Below are positions 44,131-53,434 of a stretch of 61,249 nucleotides of DNA, in pieces. The DNA is from JALZAI01 sp038212215. GTDB taxonomy: Bacteria > Actinomycetota > Actinomycetes > Mycobacteriales > Jatrophihabitantaceae. The first letter of the stretch is position 1. Each line of letters starts with the position of its first letter. Position numbers and translations under genes: made by a program. Below the pieces are notes generated by a model. The model ran no database searches. It was not told where the DNA came from and saw only the letters and a program-made list of their open reading frames with translations. The DNA lies in NCBI GenBank assembly GCA_038212215.1, contig JBBQUT010000029.1:1-61249 (forward strand), in the 5' to 3' direction.

Positions 44131-47100
44131 TCATGAGCGAGTCTCCGTCTCGGCGTCGAGGAGCGGCGTCCAGAGCCGGCGGGCGAGCGCCCCGAACCGG
44201 GTCGTCTCATCCGGCCAGCTGTCTGCAGGCTCGGACATCAATCCACTCAGCGTGATCCTCGCGTCGAAGACCAGGACGTGCTCGCGCTCGGCATTCTCGC
44301 CCTCATTCGAGAATCTGTTCGTCTCCCACTTGGCGCGGGCCGCAGCGCAAGCCTCGTCGACGTCGTCGCCGCGGTAGCGACGCTCGGCGTAGGCCTCGGA
44401 GGAGACAAGCGCCATCGGCACCGGCGCACGCAGACCTGCGTCGCGCAACGCGACGAGATCTGCCAGCACGCGCCGCGCCGTCGCCGGAGCGACTCCCCCG
44501 ACGATCGAACGGCGCGCCGTACCGCTCCGCCCTCGCCCGACCGTGACCGAGCGCAGCGCGCTGTCGTCCAGCGACGCCGTGAGAGCGAGGTGGCGCACCC
44601 ACGCCGCAAGTCGGTGCTTTCCCGCCAGGTTGGAGTAAACGACGGACAGGACCGTCTTGCCGCGAACGCCACCAACGGTCCCGGCCAACCGCCGAGGGGA
44701 AGCGCCGTCGACAGGCACCGAAACGTCTACCGACTGCGGCGGTGTGGCCCGTTCGGCTTCGCAGGCGACAAGCAGCGCTTCGACGGTTCTGCCGATGTCG
44801 CGCAGTTTCGTCGTCGCGAGCGGGCCGGGCGGCAAGTCACCACGGCGTCGTTCGAGCTCGGCACACGTTTTACGGGTCATCCCGCTCAGGCAGTTGCGCA
44901 GGATTCGCTCGCCGATGGCCCAGGTCTGCAGCGGGTCGAGTTCCACCGGGAGCGCGTCCACGGGCTCGTCGTCCGCGTTGTAGGTGCTGATCTGCAGCCG
45001 CTGGCGCAGGAACGCGCGCGCCGGGTGCTGCAGAAAGCGGATCAGATCCTCCAGCGCGATCGTGTCGTGCGCGGGCGCCGGGTCGAGCGGACGAGCGACG
45101 AGTGGGGGTACGGCACGGCGCTCGGTGGCGGCTGCCCGGGCGCCGGCCAGCCCGACCGGGTCGAACGAGAACGGCCCGAGGGCACCGAGATCTCCGCCGG
45201 TGAAGTTGCGCGCGTCGAAGGGCTGCAACGGGTGGCGGAGCACGACGTGTTCGCGTCCGGGGCCGCCGTCCGGCGTGGCCGCACTGGCGTCAACCGCGTC
45301 GAGCAGTTCACCTAGCGGCACGCACGGCGGCACCTCGGCACCGGTGCGCGGGTCGGCACCTGTGTAGGTGATGACGAGATGCTCCTGCGCGGCGCAGATC
45401 GCGTCCAGGAACAGCTGCCGATCCTCGCTGCGGACGTCATGCTCCCCGGTGCGCGGGTCGCGGGCGAGCACGTCGTCGCCGTCGATCAACCCGTGCCGCG
45501 GGAACGCCCCGTCGTCCATTCCCATCAGGCCGACGACGCGATGCGGAACCGAACGCATCGGCACCAGGGTGCACACGGTCAACGTGCCGGTGCGAAAGCT
45601 TGAGCGGGTCGGACGCCCGGCGAGGTGCCCCGACAGCATCGTCGCGACGTCCGCGCGAGTGAGCACAACGTCGGTCTCCCCTGCGGCGTCGGCAAGATCG
45701 CCGAGCTCGCTGCGCAACTGGACGGCCTGCCACGCCTGAGCGGGTTCCCCGAGTGAGAGCACGATCTCGGCGAGCAGCGTCATCCATTGCGACACGGTGC
45801 GCGAGAGCTGCAGCGCACGTACGGCGGTATCGACGCGATCGAGCAATTCTGCGAAACGGCCGACGAGGTCGATGTCACCGCTGTCGACGTCGTCGAGCGG
45901 CAACACGCTGCCGATCCAACGATCGCCTTCCTCCATTGCCACGCCGAGCAACATCCGATCCAGTGCCACGCGCCAGGTGCCCTGATCGAACTCGCCCAAC
46001 CCGTACGGAGTTCGGTGCTGCGCGTCGAGCCCCCACCGCGCGTTCGCAGTGCTTGCCCAAGCACGCAACTGTTCGATGTCGTCGTCGGTGAAGCCGAACA
46101 GTGCCCGCACCGGACGGGCTCCGGCGAGGTCGAGCAGTTGGGTTGCGGTGACTCGGTTGGCAGCGAGCGTGAGCAGTTGGCTGAGCAGGGTGAGCAGCGG
46201 GTTTGTCTGGCGCAGCGACCTGTCAGCGACGCGCACGCGCAAGCGGGCGGCCGGGTGTGTGCCCGACTCCTCGACCATCGCGAAACATGCGGCGACGAGC
46301 GGGGCGAAGCCTTCGACGTCCGGGCACATGATCACGATGTCGCGTGGCTCGAGAGTGGGGTCGTTATTGAGCAGCCCCAGTACGACCTCGCGCACGACTT
46401 CGACCTGACGGGCCGGGCCGTGACAGGCGTGGACACTCAGGCTGCGGTCGTGCTCGCCGGCGCGGGTTGGTGTTGCCGGAACCGTGTCTTGGGCGAGTTC
46501 GGTCTGCAGCCGTCCAAGTACTGTGTCCGGACGGGCGCCGACGTCGTGATGGGTGTCGGTAGCGAGCGCGGCGGGCAGCAGTTGCTGCAATTCCCGGATA
46601 TCGCGCGACATCGAGGCGAGCAGCGGATTGCGCACCAGTCGGTCCGTCTGATCATCTCGCCGCCGACCGGGCGACGTGTCGGCCGTACGCAGCGCATCCC
46701 ACAGGGCGGGCGAGGGATGGTGCAACCAGAGGTGCACGTCACGGTGTTCGCACAAGGCCCGCAACACGGCAATACGGGTCGGGGAAATCCGGGTCGCCCC
46801 GAAGATCGAGAGTCGCTGCGGAAGGTCGATCGCGCCAGGGTGCGATTGCAGGCGTGCACAAGCATCGTCGAGCAACTCTGCCGGTGACGGCCCTAATTCC
46901 GCGCGCAGCAGTCGCCAGAGTTCGGCCTGCCACGTGACGTCGTTGGGCAACTCGCCATCCTCGTTCGCGCGCCAGGCGTTGAGCATCGCAGGGCGAGCGC
47001 TGGAGTAGGACGCGAAGTGCCGGGCGAGCTTGCTACCGACGGCGAATCGCCGTCCGCGATCGGTGCCGCCGGCCGCGAGGCCGAGGTGGACCGCGAGCAC

Positions 47101-47448
47101 GCGGGCCCACGGCGCGCCCGGCGCACTCTCGTCGATGATCTTCATTAGCGGCCACACGGCCCGCTCGGCGGACCACGACTCGACGCTGCTGGCGTAGTTC
47201 TCGTCCGCGGCAGCCGCTGCGTCGTCGAGCAGTCGCGTCGCCGAGGCGAAGACGACATTCGCGCACACGCCATCGCCGGCCACCGCACCGAGGCGATGAC
47301 TGAGCCGCTGCGCGAGCCAACGTTCGACTCCCATGCTGGGTACCGCCACGACTTCCGGCGCGAACGGGTCCCCGGACGGTGTGGACAGCACCACCCCGAG
47401 CGCATCGACGAGCGGATCTGCCCGCTCGGAGCGGTGGATCAGCAGCAC
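44131..47448 (-). CDS. recC: Exodeoxyribonuclease V gamma subunit (RecC)
   Basis: A 1105-residue protein, near the usual length. It has the RecC start (LLIHRSERADPLVDAL) and VAVPSMGVERWLAQRLSHRLG. VHACHGPARQVEVVREVVL near 350 is the family-typical segment equivalent to the helicase motif Ia region. GMDDGAFPRH near 690 and DLIRFLQHPARAFLRQRL near 830 are further hallmarks. RecC holds the complex together and scans for the recombination hotspot sequence. First gene of the set, with recB and recD downstream. The stop codon at 44131 lies at the edge of the 71-bp repeat. Divergent from the ScyD/E-like gene. Confidence 0.95.
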   Translation of the reverse strand: MLLIHRSERADPLVDALGVVLSTPSGDPFAPEVVAVPSMGVERWLAQRLSHRLGAVAGDGVCANVVFASATRLLDDAAAAADENYASSVESWSAERAVWPLMKIIDESAPGAPWARVLAVHLGLAAGGTDRGRRFAVGSKLARHFASYSSARPAMLNAWRANEDGELPNDVTWQAELWRLLRAELGPSPAELLDDACARLQSHPGAIDLPQRLSIFGATRISPTRIAVLRALCEHRDVHLWLHHPSPALWDALRTADTSPGRRRDDQTDRLVRNPLLASMSRDIRELQQLLPAALATDTHHDVGARPDTVLGRLQTELAQDTVPATPTRAGEHDRSLSVHACHGPARQVEVVREVVLGLLNNDPTLEPRDIVIMCPDVEGFAPLVAACFAMVEESGTHPAARLRVRVADRSLRQTNPLLTLLSQLLTLAANRVTATQLLDLAGARPVRALFGFTDDDIEQLRAWASTANARWGLDAQHRTPYGLGEFDQGTWRVALDRMLLGVAMEEGDRWIGSVLPLDDVDSGDIDLVGRFAELLDRVDTAVRALQLSRTVSQWMTLLAEIVLSLGEPAQAWQAVQLRSELGDLADAAGETDVVLTRADVATMLSGHLAGRPTRSSFRTGTLTVCTLVPMRSVPHRVVGLMGMDDGAFPRHGLIDGDDVLARDPRTGEHDVRSEDRQLFLDAICAAQEHLVITYTGADPRTGAEVPPCVPLGELLDAVDASAATPDGGPGREHVVLRHPLQPFDARNFTGGDLGALGPFSFDPVGLAGARAAATERRAVPPLVARPLDPAPAHDTIALEDLIRFLQHPARAFLRQRLQISTYNADDEPVDALPVELDPLQTWAIGERILRNCLSGMTRKTCAELERRRGDLPPGPLATTKLRDIGRTVEALLVACEAERATPPQSVDVSVPVDGASPRRLAGTVGGVRGKTVLSVVYSNLAGKHRLAAWVRHLALTASLDDSALRSVTVGRGRSGTARRSIVGGVAPATARRVLADLVALRDAGLRAPVPMALVSSEAYAERRYRGDDVDEACAAARAKWETNRFSNEGENAEREHVLVFDARITLSGLMSEPADSWPDETTRFGALARRLWTPLLDAETETRS

Positions 47449-47664
47449 CGGCCCATCCCTCGCACGTCCACCCCATGATCATCCGTCAGATCGCTCGCCG
47501 CGCCAAGCACGCCGCTAGCGGGATCTTGCACCCATACCAGCGCAGACAAGACGTGATTCGTTGACGGCCTCGGCGCGCGAGGAATAGTTTCCAAACGCGC
47601 GCCCGTCAGCCGACGCCCCCAACGCACGATCAGTGTGGCGCATCGCTTGGTAGGAAGGAACGGT

Positions 47665-48819
47665 ATGCGTTCACGTCGTTGGCGACCGCTCGGGATCGGG
47701 ACCGTCGCACTCACCGCTGTCGCGCTGCTCGCAGCCGCGCCCGCCACTGCGGCCAGTGCCGGCGGCCCGCGCATCAGCACTGTCGTGTCGGGTCTGAACT
47801 CACCGCGCGGCGTCGTGGTCGATCGGCGCGGCAACATCTACGTGTCCGAATCCGGTGTCGCCGGAGCCGGCCCCGCCGGCCTGACGATGAGCGGACGGGT
47901 AAGCCGCTACAACCGGGGTTCGTCCACGCCGACGTGGTCGACTCCCTTCGAATCGGTCTACGCGACAGTGGACGGTGCCACGGCGCCGGACGTGCTCGGC
48001 CCGGAGCAGCTCAGCTCGCAGGGGTTCGGGTGCGCCATGCACACCGGCTGCCCGATCTCGCTCATCACCAGCGACTCGCACGACGGCGTGGCGGCGTTGT
48101 CCGGCGGTGCGGTCCAGACGACCCAGGCAGGGCACCTGTTCACGCTGAACCGGCGGACCGGCGAGGCCACAGATCGGGCCGATGTCGGCGACCAGAACTA
48201 CGCCTTCACCAACGAGCACAAGGACCTGTTCCCTAGCGACTTCCCCGACTCCAACCCCTTCGGCGTCCTCGTGACCCGCTCCCACGGCAAGGTCCGCACC
48301 TTCGTCGCGGACGCCGGTGCGAACACGATCGACGAGGTCATGGGCGACGGCACCACTCGCGTGATCGCATTCATCCCGAACGAGACCGCTGCGCCGTTCC
48401 GCGACGCCACGCCCACCTGCATGGCGCAAGGCCCGGACGGCATGCTCTACGTCGGCACACTCGATCTGATCGCCAACTTCGGCGCACCCGGCTCCTCACA
48501 TATCTGGAAGGTCGATCCCAACGCGAACTTCCCGACCGAGCCGACGATGTTCGCCTCGGGGCTCACGACAGTCACCTCGTGCACCATTGATGACCGAGGC
48601 GGCTTCTGGGCCACCGAGTTGTTCGCCCCGAACCCGACGGGCGCACCCGGAGATGTGGTTCGCGTGTCAATGCGCAACCCGACTCAGATCCGCCACATCG
48701 GTCTCGGCAGCCTGCCGCTGCCGATCGGCATTGCCGTCGGACCGGGCCACTCGATCTACGTCAATGTCAACTCCGCCGGAGCGCCTGGCACCGGTGCGGT
48801 CATGCGCGTCCGCACCTGA
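47665..48819 (+). CDS. ScyD/ScyE-like secreted beta-propeller protein
   Basis: A 384-residue exported protein. ATG 47665 has AAGGA upstream and starts a signal peptide (ALTAVALLAAAPATAASA). The mature part shows repeated propeller blades: PRGVVVDRRGNIYVSESG, DGVAALSGGA, GMLYVGTL and GIAVGPGHSIYVN. This pattern fits the ScyD/ScyE family, widespread in actinobacteria and named after cyanobacterial scytonemin genes, where actual activity is unproven. Stands alone between recC and the amide-hydrolysis operon. Confidence 0.8.
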   Translation: MRSRRWRPLGIGTVALTAVALLAAAPATAASAGGPRISTVVSGLNSPRGVVVDRRGNIYVSESGVAGAGPAGLTMSGRVSRYNRGSSTPTWSTPFESVYATVDGATAPDVLGPEQLSSQGFGCAMHTGCPISLITSDSHDGVAALSGGAVQTTQAGHLFTLNRRTGEATDRADVGDQNYAFTNEHKDLFPSDFPDSNPFGVLVTRSHGKVRTFVADAGANTIDEVMGDGTTRVIAFIPNETAAPFRDATPTCMAQGPDGMLYVGTLDLIANFGAPGSSHIWKVDPNANFPTEPTMFASGLTTVTSCTIDDRGGFWATELFAPNPTGAPGDVVRVSMRNPTQIRHIGLGSLPLPIGIAVGPGHSIYVNVNSAGAPGTGAVMRVRT

Positions 48820-48858
48820 TCCGGGGATCGCTCCCTCGGCCCGTCTCGTCGAGCGAAC

Positions 48859-50022
48859 TCACCACTGACGCAGCGCGTTGGCCAGCGCATCGACTGCAGT
48901 CACGGTGAGTTCCTCGAGGGACGGGCTGAGCGGTGTCGGCCAGGTGGAGAACTTGGCAATCACCAATTCGTCCGACGGAAGCACGTAAATGTTCTGTCCG
49001 TAAATGCCGGCGGCGATCAGGAATGGCGCAACCGGGTCGCGCACCCACCAGCAATTGCGGTAATGCGCACCGGGCGGTGCCGGTCCGGGATGGTCGCCGG
49101 ACACGAAGGCCACCGCGCCGTCCGGGGCGCCGCGCGTGGTGTCGGCACGCCACGCGTCCCCCACCAGGGGCGGGGACAGGTATTGCGCCCCGAAGCGTGC
49201 CAGATCACGCAGGGTGGCGCACATGCCGCCGTCCGCCATGGCGTTGCCGTGTGCATCCAGCGTGATCTCCGCGTCGTATTCGGCGCCCATCGGTGCCCAG
49301 ATCAGTTCGGAGATCAATTCGTGCAGTCGGCGGCCGCCGGCACATTCGAGCACCCAGCCGAGGACGTCGGTGAGGATCGAGCGGTATCGAAACGGGCCGC
49401 CGTGTTCGCCATCGTTGACGAGCGTCCGGAAGTAGGAAAGCGCGTCGGCCGGTCGCGGTCTGCTGTCGTCCGGCCGCCAGTGGTACACGCGCTCGTACGT
49501 CCGAACGTCTGCATCGACGTTGTCGTAATTCTCGTCGAAGCGGGTGCCGGTACGCATGTCGAGCAGGTGCTGCACCGTCGCGCCGTCAAAGGACGTTCCT
49601 GACAGTTGCGCGACGACGGAGGTGACGGGCGCGGACACGTCGAGGGCACCGCGTGCCGCTAGGGCGCCCGCGACTGTCGCGACGACCGACTTCGACACCG
49701 ACATCATGAGATGCGGCCGGTCCGTCGTCATGTCGTTGAAGTACCGCTCGTCCACGATGCGGCCACGATGCAGGACGAGGAATCCATCGGTGTAGGTGGC
49801 TTGGAGCATGTCGTCGACGCTCAGCTCACGGTCGTGGAACCGGAAGGACACTGCGCCGAGATCGGCCGGTGCAGACCCCAACTCGGACGCGTCGGGTGCG
49901 CGTGGAATCCGAGCCGTCGGGACGAGTTCGCGGACGTGTTGAAACGCCCATCTGTTGTGCGGGGGGTCCTGCCAGTTGCCCAAGGTGACCAACCCGTCGC
50001 CGAATGGCGGCGGCCCGCTCAT
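48859..50022 (-). CDS. NylB-like serine hydrolase (class C beta-lactamase fold)
   Basis: A 387-residue protein. Catalytic SxxK is S108-V-S-K111, and the general-base Tyr is Y213 in FRYRS. These positions are close to Ser112, Lys115 and Tyr215 of 6-aminohexanoate-dimer hydrolase (392 residues). The N-terminal PPHNRWAFQHVRELVPTA and the MADGGMCATLRDLARFG segment also match the NylB-type group rather than true beta-lactamases. No signal peptide, so cytoplasmic. ATG 50022 lies 5 bases after the amidase stop. As the last gene of an import-and-hydrolysis operon, it likely cleaves a linear amide or ester released by the amidase. Other carboxylesterase substrates are possible. Confidence 0.8.
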   Translation of the reverse strand: MSGPPPFGDGLVTLGNWQDPPHNRWAFQHVRELVPTARIPRAPDASELGSAPADLGAVSFRFHDRELSVDDMLQATYTDGFLVLHRGRIVDERYFNDMTTDRPHLMMSVSKSVVATVAGALAARGALDVSAPVTSVVAQLSGTSFDGATVQHLLDMRTGTRFDENYDNVDADVRTYERVYHWRPDDSRPRPADALSYFRTLVNDGEHGGPFRYRSILTDVLGWVLECAGGRRLHELISELIWAPMGAEYDAEITLDAHGNAMADGGMCATLRDLARFGAQYLSPPLVGDAWRADTTRGAPDGAVAFVSGDHPGPAPPGAHYRNCWWVRDPVAPFLIAAGIYGQNIYVLPSDELVIAKFSTWPTPLSPSLEELTVTAVDALANALRQW

Positions 50023-50027
50023 GCCAC

Positions 50028-51491
50028 TCACAGCGCGGGCCGCGGCCCAGCCTCGGCCCACCAGCCGAGTAGCTGTTCGTGCGCCGCGGCGATCCGGAAC
50101 GTGGTGACATCGTCGTAGGTGCGTCCGACGACCGATACACCGATCGGGATGCCGTCTGAGGACAGCCCCGCAGGCACGTTGATCACCGGGCAGCGGCTCG
50201 CGATGTTGAAGGGTAGCGTCATCATCACGTCCAGCCAGTCATCGCTGGGTCGGTTCGGCAACCGATCGCTCAACTGCCAGTCCGCGGGTAAGCCCGCGAC
50301 AGCGAAGGTGGGGCAGAGCAGCGCGTCGTAGTTCTCCAGCAGGTCACCCAACGGCTCGTAGATGCGCGCCTCCAAGACCAGGCCCGCCACGACGTCATGC
50401 TTCGAGACACCCTCCGCGTCGCGGACGAATTCGCGCACGTAGGAGGTGAATTCGTCACCGAGCTCGCCGAACTCCGCCGAAATTGTAGGGGCCATGATTG
50501 CGCCGAAATGGATCCGGGCCGCTCGCTTGATGGCAGCGAGTTCCCAGGGCAGCGACACGAGTTCAACGTGGGCACCGGCCGCGCGCAACCGGTCGGCTGC
50601 ATGTTCGGCGCACGCGGCCACTTCCGGCGCGACGTCGAAGCAACCGAGATCGGGCGAGAACGCTATGCGCAGGCCGTGAATGGGCTCGAGCACCGACGGG
50701 ATTTCCAGCTTCGGACGGATCGACACGACATCGCTGGGGTGCGGGCCCGCGATAACGTTCTCGAGCAGCGCGCAGTCGGCGACCGTGCGGGCGAGCGGGC
50801 CCTCGTGGCAGTAATGGTCGAGGTTGAAGATTTCGACCTCGGGTACCCGGCCGTACGGTGGCTTGAACCCGACCACGCCGCAGAATGACGCTGGGATGCG
50901 GATCGATCCGCCGATGTCCGAGCCGGTCGCGAGCGTCGTGCTCCCGGCTGCAAGCGCCGCGCCCGACCCGCCGCTCGACCCGCCCGGTGAATAGGCGAGG
51001 TTCCAAGGGTTGCGGGTGACGCCCCACAACGTGCTCCACGTGACGGGCGCGCTGGAGAACTCCGGTGTCGCGCTGCGTGCGTGGACAATGCCGCCCGCGT
51101 CGAGAATGCGTTGCACGAAGACGGCGGTCTTGTCAGCGACATTGTCACGAAGCCGCACCGAACCGAGAACATTGGCTTGACCGGCGATCGGCGCTTCTTC
51201 CTTGACCGCGACGGGGATACCTTCCAGTGGCCGCGCGTCGCCTGTTGCATAACGCTTCTCGGCTTCGCGAGCTTGTTCGAGTGCCGACTCGTACAACGTG
51301 GCCGGGAACGCATTGATGAGCGGTTCGACCGACTCCGCGCGCGCGATGACTGCGGTCATCAGCTCGACCGGCGAAAGCTCGCCAGTCTTGAACCGCGCTA
51401 CCGCCTCGGTCGCCGACAGGTAGCAAAGGCCGCTTTGCTCATTCGGGCGGACAAGCCCCGTAACATTTGTTCGCTCGCAAGCTTCGCTCAC
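50028..51491 (-). CDS. Amidase-signature hydrolase (NylA-like)
   Basis: A 487-residue enzyme with the Ser-cisSer-Lys triad: Lys97 in PVAVKEE, Ser173 in the Gly/Ser-rich GGSSGGSGAALAAG, and Ser196 in GSDIGGSIR. Length and layout fit 6-aminohexanoate-cyclic-dimer hydrolase (493 residues) and related amidases; GatA is unlikely in this context. Start is GTG 51491, overlapping the ABC ATPase stop by GTGA. No signal peptide. It should hydrolyse an amide bond in a molecule brought in by the adjacent importer. The exact substrate cannot be read from the sequence. Confidence 0.88.
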   Translation of the reverse strand: MSEACERTNVTGLVRPNEQSGLCYLSATEAVARFKTGELSPVELMTAVIARAESVEPLINAFPATLYESALEQAREAEKRYATGDARPLEGIPVAVKEEAPIAGQANVLGSVRLRDNVADKTAVFVQRILDAGGIVHARSATPEFSSAPVTWSTLWGVTRNPWNLAYSPGGSSGGSGAALAAGSTTLATGSDIGGSIRIPASFCGVVGFKPPYGRVPEVEIFNLDHYCHEGPLARTVADCALLENVIAGPHPSDVVSIRPKLEIPSVLEPIHGLRIAFSPDLGCFDVAPEVAACAEHAADRLRAAGAHVELVSLPWELAAIKRAARIHFGAIMAPTISAEFGELGDEFTSYVREFVRDAEGVSKHDVVAGLVLEARIYEPLGDLLENYDALLCPTFAVAGLPADWQLSDRLPNRPSDDWLDVMMTLPFNIASRCPVINVPAGLSSDGIPIGVSVVGRTYDDVTTFRIAAAHEQLLGWWAEAGPRPAL

Positions 51492-52300
51492 ATTGCCTTC
51501 TTCCGAAGCTCCTCGATGCGCCGCCGGACCGGTTTCCACCCGGGGTACGGGACGCTGGCCCGCAACAATTTCGTGTAGTCGTCCTGCGGATTGTCCAGGA
51601 CGTTCGCGGTGCTACCGCGTTCCACGACCCGGCCCTGGCGCAGCACAATGGTTTCCTGCGTGAGCTGGCGGACGACCGCGAGGTCATGGCTGATCAGCAC
51701 ATAGGACACGCCGGTCTGGTCGCGGATGTCCGCGAGCAGGTTGAGCACCTGCGCCTGAATGGACACGTCGAGGGCCGCCACCGACTCGTCCAGAATCAAC
51801 ACGCGCGGCTCGGCGGCGAGTGCCCGGGCGATTGCTACGCGCTGCCGCTGCCCACCGGACAGCGAGCCCGGCAGCGCGGAGGCCTGGCGGTCGTCCAGCC
51901 CGACGAGGTCAACGAGTTGGGCGACTCGTTCCCTGCGGGATTCAGCGGTCATCTCGTGATGCAACCGCAAAATCTCTTCGATCGCCTGGTGCGCACTCTG
52001 GCGCGGGTCCAGGCTGGTGTACGGGTCCTGGAACACGATCTGCACTTCGCGACCGCGTCGGCGGCGGTCGCGCGCCGAACGAGTCGGATGGGACCGGTCG
52101 TTGCCGCACGCCGTGATCTGCCCCGCCGTCGGGCGTTCGAGGCCGACAATCATTCGCGCGACCGTTGTCTTTCCCGAGCCGGATTCACCGACGATAGCGA
52201 GCGATCCCGCCGGCGGCACGGTGAAGGAGACGTCGTCGACCGCGGTGAGGTCACCGAACTCCTTGCGCAGCGACTGGACCTGCAGCACCGGCGCCGTCAT
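51488..52300 (-). CDS. Dipeptide/oligopeptide-type ABC transporter ATPase (DppF-like)
   Basis: A 270-residue ATPase. Walker A GESGSGKT at residues 38-45, signature LSGGQRQRVAIARAL, Walker B VLILDESVAALD, and switch His in YVLISHDLAVV. Normally this second ATPase pairs with the DppD-like one. ATG 52300 is chosen; the frame running upstream to 52405 passes through two 71-bp repeat units and is not conserved sequence. The gap to the upstream ATPase gene is 138 bases, filled entirely by those units. The stop codon overlaps the amidase start. The C-terminal zone is slightly short, without the usual Cys-containing tail. Confidence 0.9.
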   Translation of the reverse strand: MTAPVLQVQSLRKEFGDLTAVDDVSFTVPPAGSLAIVGESGSGKTTVARMIVGLERPTAGQITACGNDRSHPTRSARDRRRRGREVQIVFQDPYTSLDPRQSAHQAIEEILRLHHEMTAESRRERVAQLVDLVGLDDRQASALPGSLSGGQRQRVAIARALAAEPRVLILDESVAALDVSIQAQVLNLLADIRDQTGVSYVLISHDLAVVRQLTQETIVLRQGRVVERGSTANVLDNPQDDYTKLLRASVPYPGWKPVRRRIEELRKKAM

Positions 52301-52437
52301 GAGCGAGCCCCGCGAGCGAATGACCAATGGACATGGCCTTCGGCGGCCGGAGCGCAGCGACGGTCGGTCATGAGCGAGCCCCGCGAGCGAATGACCAATG
52401 GACATGGCCTCCGGCGGCCGGAGCGCAGCGACGGTCG
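52296..52437 (-). repeat. Two tandem 71-bp hairpin repeats between the two ABC ATPase genes
   Basis: Units at 52296-52366 and 52367-52437 differ at only one base (T versus C at unit position 45). That base lies in the stem of a hairpin, CTCCGG-CGG-CCGGAG, where T gives a G-U wobble and C a full pair. Both begin GTCATGAGCG, and a third GTCATGA follows at 52438. Without the 142 bases, the upstream ATPase stop and the downstream ATPase start would overlap as ATGA, as most other gene pairs in this operon do. Confidence 0.9.
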
Positions 52438-52438
52438 G

Positions 52439-53434
52439 TCATGAACGAGTCACCGTTCCGAGCCGTCCACGCAGTTCCTCCGCGCGAAAGCATCGCGACG
52501 CGCCCGTGTCGAGCTGCGCGAGCGGCGGCACGGCACTGTGGCAGACATCGGAGGTATAGCTGCATCGCGTGGTGAACGCGCATTCGTCCGGTGGCGCCTC
52601 GAACGCGGACAGCGGTCGCCCAGGTATCGCCAGCAACCGATCGGCCGTGCGGGTGATGTCGGGACGGGCGGCTGCCAGCGCGGCGGTGTATGGGTGCAAC
52701 GGATCGTCGTGCAGCAGCCTCGACTCGCGAATCTCGACAATCTGGCCGGCGTACATCACCGCTGTGCGGTCGCACACCGCGGCTGCGAGTTCGAGGTCGT
52801 GGGTAATAAAGATCATGGTGAGGCCGAACTGTCCGCGCAGATCATCGAGGATCGCCATGACTTCGGCCTGCGTGGTGACGTCAAGTGCGGTCGTCGGCTC
52901 GTCGGCCAGCAGCAACCGCGGTTTCGTCAGCAGCGCCGACGCGATCATGACGCGCTGCAACATGCCGCCAGAAAGCTCGTGCGGGTATTGCCTCAGCCGC
53001 CGGTCCGGATGATCGATGCCGACCTGATCAAGCATGTCGGTAGCCTGTCGACGCGCCTCGTCAGCGCCGACGCCCATATTCGTCCGCAACGCTTCGGTGA
53101 CGAAGTCGCCGACCCGGCGCACCGGGTTCACGTGCGCGCGTGGATCCTGAAACACCATTGCGACCTGCTGGCGGTACCGGCGAAGCGCCGCGCCCGATAG
53201 CCCCGCGATGTCGGCGCCGTCGAAGCTGATCCGCCCGCTGACCTGGGCACCGCTCGGCATCAGCCGATCAATCGCCCGCGCAGTCATGGACTTGCCCGAT
53301 CCCGACTCCCCCACCAGCCCGAATGACTCGCCGGCGCGCAGGCTGAACGAGACGTCGCGCAGCACCGGCCGCAGCCTTGCGCCGACCGGCAACTGCACGG
53401 TCAGCCCATCGACGTCCAACAACTGCTCGCTCAT
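52439..53434 (-). CDS. Dipeptide/oligopeptide-type ABC transporter ATPase (DppD-like)
   Basis: A 331-residue ATPase. Walker A GESGSGKS at residues 42-49, Q-loop FQDPRAHVNP, signature LSGGMLQRVMIASAL, Walker B LLLADEPTTALD, and switch His FITHDLELA. It keeps the C-terminal oligopeptide-ATPase region with Cys-containing ECAFTTRCSY and a following Cys, seen in DppD/OppD proteins. ATG 53434 overlaps the upstream permease stop by ATGA. It energises import with the DppF-like partner. Its stop codon is at the edge of the tandem repeats. Confidence 0.92.
   Translation of the reverse strand: MSEQLLDVDGLTVQLPVGARLRPVLRDVSFSLRAGESFGLVGESGSGKSMTARAIDRLMPSGAQVSGRISFDGADIAGLSGAALRRYRQQVAMVFQDPRAHVNPVRRVGDFVTEALRTNMGVGADEARRQATDMLDQVGIDHPDRRLRQYPHELSGGMLQRVMIASALLTKPRLLLADEPTTALDVTTQAEVMAILDDLRGQFGLTMIFITHDLELAAAVCDRTAVMYAGQIVEIRESRLLHDDPLHPYTAALAAARPDITRTADRLLAIPGRPLSAFEAPPDECAFTTRCSYTSDVCHSAVPPLAQLDTGASRCFRAEELRGRLGTVTRS

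Noticed and set aside
52301..52405. Extra N-terminus of the DppF-like ATPase reading through the repeats
   Set aside because: The ABC domain starts right after ATG 52300, and the extension is just translated repeat DNA; the same happens upstream of recB.
52296..52437. Tandem repeats as a small CRISPR array
   Set aside because: The units abut directly with no unique spacers, number only two, and a third unit lies between other genes; no cas genes are present.
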